A stretch of 64,000 bases of DNA from Psychrobacter glaciei (GTDB lineage: Bacteria; Pseudomonadota; Gammaproteobacteria; Pseudomonadales; Moraxellaceae). Both the position numbers and the translations under genes were made by a program. This document shows, piece after piece, positions 9,203-17,157 of this stretch. The DNA lies in NCBI RefSeq assembly GCF_014652895.1, contig NZ_BMZR01000003.1:332059-396058 (forward strand), in the 5' to 3' direction. The stretch's first letter is position 1. Every line of letters begins with the position of its first letter. Under the pieces are notes generated by a model, which worked only from the letters and a program-made list of their open reading frames with translations, had not been told where the DNA came from and did no database searches.

Positions 9203-10522
9203 ATGACAGATTCTGCTACGTCTCATCACCAGACTGACCTTATTCATCAAACAGAGACGGATTCTCAGGTACCTAATATAAATGCTGCACCGCTGGTGAT
9301 AGCCATCGTTGCAGGTGAGGTATCTGGTGACAGTTTGGGCGCAGATTTTATGCAGCAGATGAACAACCTACGTGATGATATCGTCTGGGTAGGTGTAGGT
9401 GGTACAAAAATGCAAGCGCAAGGATTGCAAAGTATTTTTCCGTTAGAACGTTTAGCGGTGATGGGCTTGGTGGAAGTCATGGCACAGCTGCCAGACTTAC
9501 TGAAAGCGCGGCGCGAGCTATTGAGCGCATTTAAGACGGCCAATATTGACTGGTTTATCGGTATTGATGCGCCTGATTTTAATCTACGAGTCTCTAAAAA
9601 ATTAAAACCAAAAGGCGTCTTCTGTGTACAGTATGTGAGCCCTTCTATTTGGGCGTGGCGCGAGTCACGTATTCATAATATTAAAGCAGCGACCGACCTT
9701 GTGCTCTGCCTATTTCCTTTTGAGCTACCAGTATATGAGCGCCATAATCATCCAGCGATATGTGTGGGTCATCCTTTATTACGTACTATTGATCAGGCAT
9801 TGATAGAGACGTCCATCAATCAGAGGCGCAGTGAGTTGGTCTGGCACAACGATGGTTTGCAGCAGTTTTTTATTGAACGGTTTGATGACGTTAGCCAGCT
9901 TATTTGTGTGATGCCAGGCTCTCGGCGCGGCGAGATAACGGCTATTTTGCCTCTCATGCTGGATGGCATTCAAAAGCTCATATTGTTAGATCCAAAGCTG
10001 TGCTTTATCATTCCGACGGTCGATCAAAATCATCAATATATTGTCCAAGATGTCATTGACCAGCGCTCAGAGCAGCTGCGTGCCGCGATCGTTGTGGTCT
10101 ATGATGACAGTCAACCAGCATTCAGTCAGCAGGCCATGGCTGCATCGGATATCGTGATGCTGGCGTCAGGTACGGCAACGTTAGAGGCGATGCTGCTTGA
10201 GCGTCCAATGGTGGTGGTGTATCAATTAAATCAGCTGACCTATCAGATCGCCAAGCGTCTGGTCAAAGTTCCTTATGTGGCGCTACCCAATATTCTAGCC
10301 GACACCGCCATCGTACCTGAGCTGATACAAGAGCAGGCGAGTGGCGATAATATCTGTCGTACCGTCATGCGTCTCTTGCAACCGCGTGCTTACGCAGAGC
10401 AATTGAAAGCGCTTGTCGCAACCAAACAGCTATTACAGCAGCAAAGCAATCATTACCCTGCTGATAGCGTAATTGAGCAATGGTTTGTGCAAGAAAAGAC
10501 CAGCATAAGCAGTAAGGGATAA
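9203..10522 (+). CDS. lpxB: Lipid-A-disaccharide synthase
   Basis: 439 residues. This inner-membrane-associated glycosyltransferase (GT19) joins UDP-2,3-diacylglucosamine and lipid X to give lipid A disaccharide phosphate. Visible hallmarks are IAIVAGEVSGDSLGADFM (about residues 33-50), the conserved N-terminal glycine-rich motif, FIGIDAPDFNLR (about residue 115), VSPSIWAWRE, and the C-terminal donor site MAASDIVMLASGTATLEAML. An N-terminal extension of about 30 polar residues precedes the core. lpxB followed by rnhB is the gammaproteobacterial arrangement (lpxA-lpxB-rnhB in E. coli), although here a repeat element is inserted between them. Confidence 0.96.
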   Translation: MTDSATSHHQTDLIHQTETDSQVPNINAAPLVIAIVAGEVSGDSLGADFMQQMNNLRDDIVWVGVGGTKMQAQGLQSIFPLERLAVMGLVEVMAQLPDLLKARRELLSAFKTANIDWFIGIDAPDFNLRVSKKLKPKGVFCVQYVSPSIWAWRESRIHNIKAATDLVLCLFPFELPVYERHNHPAICVGHPLLRTIDQALIETSINQRRSELVWHNDGLQQFFIERFDDVSQLICVMPGSRRGEITAILPLMLDGIQKLILLDPKLCFIIPTVDQNHQYIVQDVIDQRSEQLRAAIVVVYDDSQPAFSQQAMAASDIVMLASGTATLEAMLLERPMVVVYQLNQLTYQIAKRLVKVPYVALPNILADTAIVPELIQEQASGDNICRTVMRLLQPRAYAEQLKALVATKQLLQQQSNHYPADSVIEQWFVQEKTSISSKG

Positions 10523-10548
10523 TTGCTCATCATCTATCTTCACCACTC

Positions 10549-10712
10549 TAGTGCGTGTCTTCAATTCACTCGATAGTCATCTAAATGGGCTAAATCTTGC
10601 CAAACATTGTCAAATAGCTGGTTAATATCCCGATATTATCTGCGCTGTTTTTCTTGTTTGACGGCAATTTATCTCATTTTTATCACCATTTTTGAAATGA
10701 AGACACGCCCTA
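10549..10712 (-). repeat. MITE-like dispersed repeat, copy B (164 bases)
   Basis: Ends are inverted: TAGTGCGTGTCTTCA on the left and TGAAGACACGCCCTA on the right. In reverse orientation the interior aligns with copy A at 4587-4784 through several blocks, including ATTGCCGTCAAACAAGA and ATGTTTGGCAAGATTTAGCC. It has no coding capacity. The right end lies 22 bases before the rnhB start, so the element separates rnhB from lpxB. Confidence 0.75.
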
Positions 10713-10734
10713 ATCAATAAGACAGCAAAAAATC

Positions 10735-11601
10735 ATGAGCATTCAGAACGAAGTCAAAGATCTTATTATTCCGATTGACAGAAAAATTCAACAGATTGAT
10801 ATAAAATCTCAGTACATTGATTTAGCCGAACCTATCCATTTATATGGGCAAGTCAATGTGACTAAGCTGCTCGCTGAATATGGGATAAATAAAGAGCCAC
10901 ACTTAAATACCCAACAGCATGTAGAACGCTCAACGCTACAAATAGGTGTGGATGAGGCAGGGCGTGGTCCACTGTTGGGTAGTGTCAATGTTGCGGCGGC
11001 AATACTGCCTATGACTTGGGCAGGACTGATTGAGGCGCAACCGTTAAAAGACACACCTTTATCTATATTGACGGATTCTAAGCAGTTGAGCGAAAAAAAA
11101 CGCGATATTCTTTATCCGTTGGTGCAGCAGCATGCGATAGGTTTTGTCATCGCTGAAATACCAGCAGCAGTCATCGATCAGGTTAATATTTTACAAGCAA
11201 CGATGCTCGGTATGCGCTTATGTACGGAAGTATTGTTGGAAATTATTGCCAAACATATAGCTACATCTATGATGCAATTCGAGGTTTTGTTTGATGGTAA
11301 TCGCTGCCCTAATATAGACTATGTGATGCTGGCCAAGTTAGGTATAGAAACCTCTAAGATTGACTGTCAAGCATGGGTAAAAGGAGACGCACGTCATACC
11401 AGCATTGCTGCAGCCAGTATATTGGCAAAAGTTAGCCGTGATACTGCCATGTATATGCTTGATACTGAGCATCCAGAGTATGGTATTGCCAAACATAAAG
11501 GCTATCCGACCAAAGCGCATATAGAAGCGATTGAAAAATATGGTGTGTTGCCAGCGCATAGACGTAGCTTTGCACCAGTGCGAAAAGCGATAGAGAGTTG
11601 A
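10735..11601 (+). CDS. rnhB: Ribonuclease HII
   Basis: 288 residues, against about 200 for E. coli RnhB. The catalytic core begins at about residue 71 with [19 protein letters not shown] (Asp-Glu metal ligands), continues with [13 protein letters not shown], and ends with [10 protein letters not shown] and [14 protein letters not shown]. It cleaves RNA in RNA-DNA hybrids, including single misincorporated ribonucleotides. The first about 70 residues are an extension with no visible domain; an internal start is possible but no better ribosome binding site was seen. It follows lpxB but is separated by repeat copy B and probably needs its own promoter. It ends at an exceptional 66-base palindrome. 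Confidence 0.93.
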   Translation: MSIQNEVKDLIIPIDRKIQQIDIKSQYIDLAEPIHLYGQVNVTKLLAEYGINKEPHLNTQQHVERSTLQIGVDEAGRGPLLGSVNVAAAILPMTWAGLIEAQPLKDTPLSILTDSKQLSEKKRDILYPLVQQHAIGFVIAEIPAAVIDQVNILQATMLGMRLCTEVLLEIIAKHIATSMMQFEVLFDGNRCPNIDYVMLAKLGIETSKIDCQAWVKGDARHTSIAAASILAKVSRDTAMYMLDTEHPEYGIAKHKGYPTKAHIEAIEKYGVLPAHRRSFAPVRKAIES

Positions 11602-11935
11602 GGTTAAATAGAAAAAATACATTTTATAAATAGCTTGTACATAATAATTTAATTTTACATGTTTAAAAAAATCCGTTCACTTATTAATAAGCGAACGGAT
11701 TTTTTTAAACATGTAAAAGCATATATCTGTTGTAATACAATATATATTTAGTTATATTAAAAGCTGACTAATTCATAATTAAGGTTGCGATGCTGATTTT
11801 TATCGTAAGTCATATAGATAGTTTAAAATATTTTGGATGCTAAGGAAGGCACAGAATAATATTAATAACACATTAAGTGAGCCTGACACTGTATCCGATT
11901 TATATAAAATTCACCATTTTATAGGATACGAGATC
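11602..11935. other. Intergenic region after rnhB
   Basis: 334 bases holding the long palindromic terminator 11653-11718, then AT-rich DNA that must contain the promoter of the CAP lipoprotein gene. A frame open from 11837 joins that gene but is not needed. Confidence 0.5.
11653..11718. terminator. 66-base near-perfect palindrome, probable bidirectional terminator
   Basis: Arms of 31 bases plus a self-complementary TTAA centre, with a single mismatch. The core CCGTTC(A/G)CTTA is flanked by seven A and seven T bases, and the symmetry continues outward through TTTTACATGTTT. It lies 52 bases after rnhB. Confidence 0.85.
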
Positions 11936-13114
11936 ATGGTTAATACTTCTCAAAAAAACCTTACTGCAGTCATATTTTTGACGATGTTTTTAACGGCTTG
12001 TGGCGGTGGTGGCGGGGATTCAGATAATAAGTCGAACAGTGCGACACCACCTGCTGCTATTCCAAATGAGACCGCGACTGATGAGCCTAGTGGTCAAAAT
12101 GACGATATTGCAAGTGACAATGATGCAAAAGCAGCATTAATAGCAAATAACACATTTAGTTTGGCACGTACTGGTTGTGGTCTTGGTGGTTTGTCCGTTG
12201 ACCCCGCGCTTGTTAATATTGCAACGCAGCACGCCAAGTATATTAAGTATGTGTTTGCCAATAGCACACCCACTGTCTTTAGTGCCCATTATGAAAACCA
12301 GATAGAAGATATCGCGAACGTTACCGGTCGTAACAACCCATTTTTTAAAGGGCTTAGCTTTACAGATCGGCTAATACAAGCAAACTACAGAAACGTTCAA
12401 TATGGGGTAATGGAGAATATTGCTCAATCTGCTTATTATAGCTCTGTAGGCAATATTATTGGCTCCGATATAGTGGCAGATGCAATGGCTAAGTCGTTAT
12501 TAGCAGCGCCTTATCATCTACGCTCTTTGATGTTGCCAGGCTCGAGTTTGACAGGAACGGGCATGGTTACTTATAAACCCTATCAAAAAGACAAGGCTAA
12601 TAACCAAGGCTATGTGCTGGTGAACCATTCGGCAGTGATGGAGGAGAGTAAGGATAAAAAGGTTGAAGGAATATTCACTTATCCTTGTCAAGGCGTCAGT
12701 GGCACTGTGACTGCGCTGTATAACGAAACACCAAGTCCGGTCGAAGGGACGGGTCGCGATTTACGAAATGACCCTATTGGGCAACCTATCTATATCAATA
12801 TGCCTTCAGCTCAAACGATTGAACTCAGTAATATCAAGTTCCATGATGTCCAGCGTAATATTGATGTGCCTACTGAATTGCTCGATTATGGTCAAGACCC
12901 TCATAAAAACACCGTCAATGAGCTACCAGCAAACGAAGCTTTTATTTTACCTATTACAGACAATTTAAAAAGCTGCAACATTGCCAGCAAAAAAAATAAA
13001 AACTGTGGTCTTCATGGCAATAGTGAATATCGTGTCAGTTTTGATGTATTAGTGGATAATTCAACCTTAGAAAATAAACAATTTACCTTTAAAACGGGTA
13101 CTGTAAATTATTGA
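11936..13114 (+). CDS. Lipoprotein with CAP (SCP/PR1-like) domain
   Basis: 392 residues from the ATG at 11936, preceded by TAGGATACGAG. The longer frame from 11837 lacks a signal sequence. The signal peptide ends FLTACGGGGG, with Cys22 as lipid anchor, followed by a Ser/Asn/Asp/Pro-rich linker to about residue 70. Residues about 80-220 look like a CAP domain: a first helix ALVNIATQHAKYI, a His/Glu pair in SAHYENQIEDI, the ENIAQS motif and a later SLLAAPYHLRSLML segment that parallels the family's last His region. The C-terminal about 170 residues resemble an Ig-like or Bacterial-Ig tail. CAP proteins are extracytoplasmic with varied roles; no specific function is inferred. A single-gene unit, converging on the DUF924 gene. 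Confidence 0.75.
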   Translation: MVNTSQKNLTAVIFLTMFLTACGGGGGDSDNKSNSATPPAAIPNETATDEPSGQNDDIASDNDAKAALIANNTFSLARTGCGLGGLSVDPALVNIATQHAKYIKYVFANSTPTVFSAHYENQIEDIANVTGRNNPFFKGLSFTDRLIQANYRNVQYGVMENIAQSAYYSSVGNIIGSDIVADAMAKSLLAAPYHLRSLMLPGSSLTGTGMVTYKPYQKDKANNQGYVLVNHSAVMEESKDKKVEGIFTYPCQGVSGTVTALYNETPSPVEGTGRDLRNDPIGQPIYINMPSAQTIELSNIKFHDVQRNIDVPTELLDYGQDPHKNTVNELPANEAFILPITDNLKSCNIASKKNKNCGLHGNSEYRVSFDVLVDNSTLENKQFTFKTGTVNY

Positions 13115-13181
13115 TGATTTCATATTTTTGATGATTTCATTTTTTAACGATGACCATCATTACTGATTCGATTTTGCTGAC

Positions 13182-13230
13182 TATTTTTTCATATTAAGTC
13201 GTGTTTAATACACCTTAATATGAAAAAATA
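13182..13230. terminator. Bidirectional terminator between CAP lipoprotein and DUF924 genes
   Basis: Perfect 17-base arms TATTTTTTCATATTAAG / CTTAATATGAAAAAATA with a smaller GTGT/ACAC stem inside the loop; it lies just beyond both converging stops. Confidence 0.8.
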
Positions 13231-13237
13231 AATAGCA

Positions 13238-13903
13238 TTAAAACGAAGAGCTTGGCTGTTTTAAAAATACTTTTTCGTCACTAGTTGTTTCTCTACCTAG
13301 CGTTTTATTACGATGCGGATAACGACCGAACTGATCGATAACGTCTTTATGACGATGTTCAAAGTCTAAAGTAGTCGCGTCATTTAGTTGCTCAAACAAT
13401 GTTAAATAGCGCTCATGGATAACGGCTGATTCAGAATGCATAAACGGTATAATAGTAAATCGACGCCACTCCATCGGTAACGTGTCAAAATGCAGCTGTT
13501 GAATGGCTTCTTGTGCTAGTACCACTGCCATATTGTCTTGGGCAAAAGCGCACGCTTGCCCGCGGCATAGATTTCGTGAAAACTGATCTAAGACGATAAT
13601 TTCTGCCAGACGTCCTGCCAAATTAGTCATTGAGCTATTCACATCATTTTGATTTTCAGACCATCGCCAAGGCGCACATTCACCTTGTTTTGCTGCCTGC
13701 CAGATTTTGCCAAACTTATCGTGAATACGCTGATCAAAATCATCATTTTTTGCAAACCAATGCTGCTCATTATTTTTATCAAACCAAAAATCCAACACTG
13801 CACGTGCATTAGGGTCGAGATGGGTCAAATCAATATTTCTGGATTCAAGTTTGGATAAGTTGGTTTGGCTGGCAGCGCTGGAATAATCGGTTGATAGTGA
13901 CAT
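13238..13903 (-). CDS. DUF924 family protein
   Basis: 221 residues, soluble. It begins its conserved part with AVLDFWFDKNNEQHWFAKND (about residues 36-55) and continues with FSRNLCRGQACAFAQD and FIIPFMHSESAVIHERYLTLFE-like segments. This is the all-helical TPR-like DUF924 family, which is common in proteobacteria and plants. The C-terminal FGRYPHRNKTLGRETTSDE is also characteristic. The biochemical role of the family is not established. Single minus-strand gene. Confidence 0.9.
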   Translation of the reverse strand: MSLSTDYSSAASQTNLSKLESRNIDLTHLDPNARAVLDFWFDKNNEQHWFAKNDDFDQRIHDKFGKIWQAAKQGECAPWRWSENQNDVNSSMTNLAGRLAEIIVLDQFSRNLCRGQACAFAQDNMAVVLAQEAIQQLHFDTLPMEWRRFTIIPFMHSESAVIHERYLTLFEQLNDATTLDFEHRHKDVIDQFGRYPHRNKTLGRETTSDEKVFLKQPSSSF

Positions 13904-14062
13904 AAGATATTCTAATTATGATGGATTTAGTCTACTATAGCGCACTTAATTAGCGATGTCACAATGCTAAGAAAGCACAGTACTAAAAAACGCTCATACT
14001 ACAAACAAGCATTGTTATCACAAGCTTTACTACCGCATATACAAGCCATTAGGTTGTCTCTT

Positions 14063-15289
14063 ATGAACTCAACAAAAAATACCAAACCAGTTTCGATGCC
14101 AACTTCGATACCAACGCCTTATTATCTGCTCGATGAAGCAGCAATCGTTGCCAATATGCAGATAATTGCGCGACTTTGTGAGTTGTCTGGTGCAAAAGCG
14201 TTGTTGGCGCTCAAATGCTTTGCTACGTGGGGCGTGTTTGATGTGATGCAGCCCTACTTACATGGCACTACTTCGTCTTCGCTTAATGAAGTGCGCTTGG
14301 GCTACGAGACCTTTGGCAATAATAGCGCTGATAAGAATGATGAAGATAAAAAAGAAACCCATGCCTATAGCGTTGCCTATAGCGCAGATGAAATCGATGA
14401 AGTATTGAGCTATGCCGATAAGATTATCTTTAACTCTATCTCGCAGCTTAATGCGTTTAAAGGTCAAGCTGGTGCAAAAAATATTCCAGTTGGACTACGT
14501 TTAAACCCAAAGACTAGCAACTCATCGTTTATCATCGCTGATCCTGCGCGTCCTTTTAGCCGTCTCGGTGAGCATGATAAAGATAAGATTGCAGCAGTGC
14601 TTGCTGACATCACTGGAGTCATGATTCATAACAATTGTGAAAATGACAGTTTTGAGGCCTTTAGTGACAGTTTGGCGGATATCGAAGACAGGTTTGGTGA
14701 CGTTTTAGCACAGCTTGAGTGGGTCAGTTTGGGCGGTGGCATTCACTTTATCGCGCCTGATTATCCATTAGAAAAACTCGCCACGCGATTGAAAGATTTC
14801 AGTGAAAAATACGATGTACAAGTCTATCTAGAACCAGGTGAGGCGAGCATTCATGGCGCTGGATCATTGGTCACGACGGTCTTAGATACGATGCACAACG
14901 GAAAAAACCTAGCCGTTGTTGACGCTTCTATCGAAGCGCATATGCTGGATTTGTTGATTTACCGTGAGTCAGCACCCATTGCGGCTATTAATGAAGAGTT
15001 GATTGATATTGTACCTGCCGATATGGCTAAAACAGTGGACATTTCAGACAACACTATTATTTATGGTCGTTCTTGCTTGGCAGGTGATATCTTTGGCGAG
15101 TATGCCTTACCTAATCATTTACAGGTAGGCGATAAGATTGCCTTTGGTAATGCGGCAGGCTATACCATGGTGAAGAAAAACTGGTTCAATGGCGTCAATA
15201 TGCCAGCGATTGTTATTCGTCGTTTGGATGGCAGTATTGATGTGCAGCGTGAGTTTGATTATCAAGATTATAAGGCGAGTTTGTCTTAG
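14063..15289 (+). CDS. nspC: Carboxynorspermidine decarboxylase
   Basis: 408 residues from the ATG at 14063 (MNSTKNTKPV); a frame from 13964 is longer, but its Lys/Arg-rich start is not family-like. It is a PLP-dependent fold III (alanine racemase-type) decarboxylase related to diaminopimelate decarboxylase. The Schiff-base lysine is in ALLALKCFATW (about residue 46), and HNNCEND, LEWVSLGGGIHF, YLEPGEA and YGRSCLAGD are family motifs. It decarboxylates carboxynorspermidine or carboxyspermidine to the polyamine. An Asn/Asp/Lys-rich insertion at about residues 88-100 (NNSADKNDEDKKE) is unusual. The dehydrogenase at 15525 provides its substrate. Confidence 0.92.
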   Translation: MNSTKNTKPVSMPTSIPTPYYLLDEAAIVANMQIIARLCELSGAKALLALKCFATWGVFDVMQPYLHGTTSSSLNEVRLGYETFGNNSADKNDEDKKETHAYSVAYSADEIDEVLSYADKIIFNSISQLNAFKGQAGAKNIPVGLRLNPKTSNSSFIIADPARPFSRLGEHDKDKIAAVLADITGVMIHNNCENDSFEAFSDSLADIEDRFGDVLAQLEWVSLGGGIHFIAPDYPLEKLATRLKDFSEKYDVQVYLEPGEASIHGAGSLVTTVLDTMHNGKNLAVVDASIEAHMLDLLIYRESAPIAAINEELIDIVPADMAKTVDISDNTIIYGRSCLAGDIFGEYALPNHLQVGDKIAFGNAAGYTMVKKNWFNGVNMPAIVIRRLDGSIDVQREFDYQDYKASLS

Positions 15290-15345
15290 TATTCGCCGTT
15301 CGATGATGCTTGAGCACAACCAGATTGTATCTTAACCATTAATTA

Positions 15346-15376
15346 TTGCCGAAAAGCCTGCAAAAATTGTTATAAT
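15346..15376 (+). promoter_or_regulatory. Extended -10 promoter for carboxynorspermidine dehydrogenase gene
   Basis: A perfect TATAAT at 15371-15376 is preceded by TGT, giving the extended -10 TGnTATAAT; TTGCCG at 15346 is a loose -35 at 19 bases. Initiation near 15383 would give a leader of about 140 bases. That leader contains a hairpin CGGGCAAAA / TTTTGCCCG at about 15386-15412. Confidence 0.55.
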
Positions 15377-15524
15377 CGCCACGGGCAAAACCAGCTATTT
15401 TTGCCCGACGGGTGCGTGGGTTTTCCTCGGTCTTCCTTTTTAATTCACGCATATCATTCACTCGTTTCTGTTTTGACTGGCCATTTCTTAGGCGATGACA
15501 GGGACACAAAGGAGGATTGTTGCA

Positions 15525-16799
15525 TTGAATACCAACCAACAAGCTAAGCCCAACAAAAAAGATGTACTCATCATCGGAGCAGGCGGTGTCGCTCAAGTAG
15601 TCGCGCATAAATGTGCGATGCATAATGATGTGCTCGGCGAGATTCATATCGCCTCTCGTACTCAAGATAAGTGTGATGCTATTGCGCAAAGTGTCAAAGA
15701 CAAAGGTAGTTTTAAACAAGCAGCTATTTTGCACACGCATCAAGTTGATGCCATGGACAGCCCAGCACTTATACAGTTGATACAAAATACTGGTGTGCAA
15801 ATCGTTATCAATGTCGGCTCGTCATTTATCAATATGACGGTGCTAGAAGCTTGTATTGAGACAGGTGTTGCTTATATTGATACCGCTATTCATGAAGACC
15901 CACGCAAGATTTGCGAGACACCGCCATGGTATAACAACTATGAATGGCAGCGTAAACAGCGCTGTGCGGACAACAATGTCACGGCGATTTTGGGTGCAGG
16001 CTTTGATCCCGGCATGGTCAACGCTTACGCGCGTCTTGGCTATGACATGATGGATAAAGGCTCGGTGACTGATATTGACATTATTGATATCAATGCTGGC
16101 AGCCATGGTAAGTATTTCGCCACCAATTTCGACCCTGAGATTAATTTCCGCGAATTTACCGGCACGGTCTATTCTTGGCAGGACAGTAAGTGGCAATCTA
16201 ATAAAATGTTTGAAGTAAAGCGTACTGATGATCTGCCCGTCGTTGGTGTGCAAAATAGCTATTTAAGTGGTCATGATGAAGTGCACTCGTTGTCTGCTAA
16301 CTTGGATGTGCCCAACATCCGCTTTTGGATGGGCTTTGGTGAGCACTATATTAATGTGTTTACGGTATTACAAAGTTTAGGTCTACTCTCTGAGCAGCCA
16401 GTAATGACCGCTGAAGGACAAGAAGTCATTCCGTTGAAAGTAGTCAAAGCAGTGCTACCAGATCCAAGCTCGCTTGCGCCAAATTATACGGGCAAGACTT
16501 GCATCGGTGACAAAGTCAAAGGCACTATTAATGGCGTCCATACTGAGGTGTTTATTTATAATATCTCAGATCATGAAGACGCTTATAATGAAGTTGGTAG
16601 CCAAGGTATTTCTTATACTGCAGGTGTGCCACCCGTTGCTGCCGCTATGTTGATCGCGACTGGCGAATGGGACGCTGGCAAGATGGTTAATATCGAAGAG
16701 CTAGATGCTAAGCCGTTTATCAACCTACTCAATAAGATTGGTTTGCCAACACGTATCAAAGATAGCGAAGGCGATAGAGCACTAGCGTTCGACATTTAA
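15525..16799 (+). CDS. Carboxynorspermidine dehydrogenase (saccharopine dehydrogenase family)
   Basis: 424 residues if it starts at the TTG at 15525, which lies 9 bases after AGGAGG (15510-15515). The in-frame ATG at 15495 has only a poor upstream site and would add ten residues, so the TTG is preferred. It has a Rossmann fold with DVLIIGAGGVAQVVAHKCA near the N-terminus, followed by saccharopine-dehydrogenase motifs NVGSSFINMTVLEACI and ILGAGFDPGMVNAYAR. It joins aspartate semialdehyde with a diamine (putrescine or diaminopropane) by NADPH-dependent reductive amination, producing the carboxy-polyamine that NspC decarboxylates. The pair gives spermidine or norspermidine without S-adenosylmethionine. 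A terminator follows at once. Confidence 0.9.
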   Translation: MNTNQQAKPNKKDVLIIGAGGVAQVVAHKCAMHNDVLGEIHIASRTQDKCDAIAQSVKDKGSFKQAAILHTHQVDAMDSPALIQLIQNTGVQIVINVGSSFINMTVLEACIETGVAYIDTAIHEDPRKICETPPWYNNYEWQRKQRCADNNVTAILGAGFDPGMVNAYARLGYDMMDKGSVTDIDIIDINAGSHGKYFATNFDPEINFREFTGTVYSWQDSKWQSNKMFEVKRTDDLPVVGVQNSYLSGHDEVHSLSANLDVPNIRFWMGFGEHYINVFTVLQSLGLLSEQPVMTAEGQEVIPLKVVKAVLPDPSSLAPNYTGKTCIGDKVKGTINGVHTEVFIYNISDHEDAYNEVGSQGISYTAGVPPVAAAMLIATGEWDAGKMVNIEELDAKPFINLLNKIGLPTRIKDSEGDRALAFDI

Positions 16800-16815
16800 T
16801 ACGTTATCTGCATTC

Positions 16816-16864
16816 AAAAAAAGCCCGTTTAATTTCTCAGTCAGAGAGTTAGACGGGCTTTTTT
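16816..16864 (+). terminator. Terminator after carboxynorspermidine dehydrogenase gene
   Basis: Stem AAGCCCGTTTAA / TTAGACGGGCTT with an internal mismatch, flanked by an A-run and followed by TTTTTT. Confidence 0.85.
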
Positions 16865-17069
16865 GTGTGGTCTGTGTCGTTTAAATAGAGATGTGTCTAA
16901 AATTGATATCAGCAATATGTGATGTATCGATATGACTTTTTACTGACTATATTTAATGAACGTCTCATGATTGGGAAGATTATCATTATTAGTACGGTGA
17001 TTTGCCTATTTGATGTGTTAACTGATAGCCACGCTTGATAATCGTTATCACGGGGTATCTAACAGGCAC

Positions 17070-17098
17070 AAAAAAGCTGAGATATACTCGGCTTTTTT
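17070..17098 (-). terminator. Terminator downstream of rpoD
   Basis: AAAAAAGC(T)GAG / CTC(G)GCTTTTTT around ATATA; on the minus strand it lies about 60 bases after the rpoD stop. Confidence 0.8.
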
Positions 17099-17157
17099 AA
17101 TGCTTTCTTGATAGATATTTAAGACCTATTGTCTAAGCTCAATACTTTCTTGAGAAT

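Larger units (their letters stand above)
16800..17157. other. Intergenic region between converging polyamine gene and rpoD
   Basis: 358 bases holding two terminators (16816-16864 and 17070-17098), one for each converging gene. The about 200 bases between them show nothing I can identify. Confidence 0.6.

Noticed and set aside
15339..15800. 153-codon minus-strand frame across the polyamine spacer
   Set aside because: It overlaps the well-supported dehydrogenase gene and its promoter, and has no family signature.
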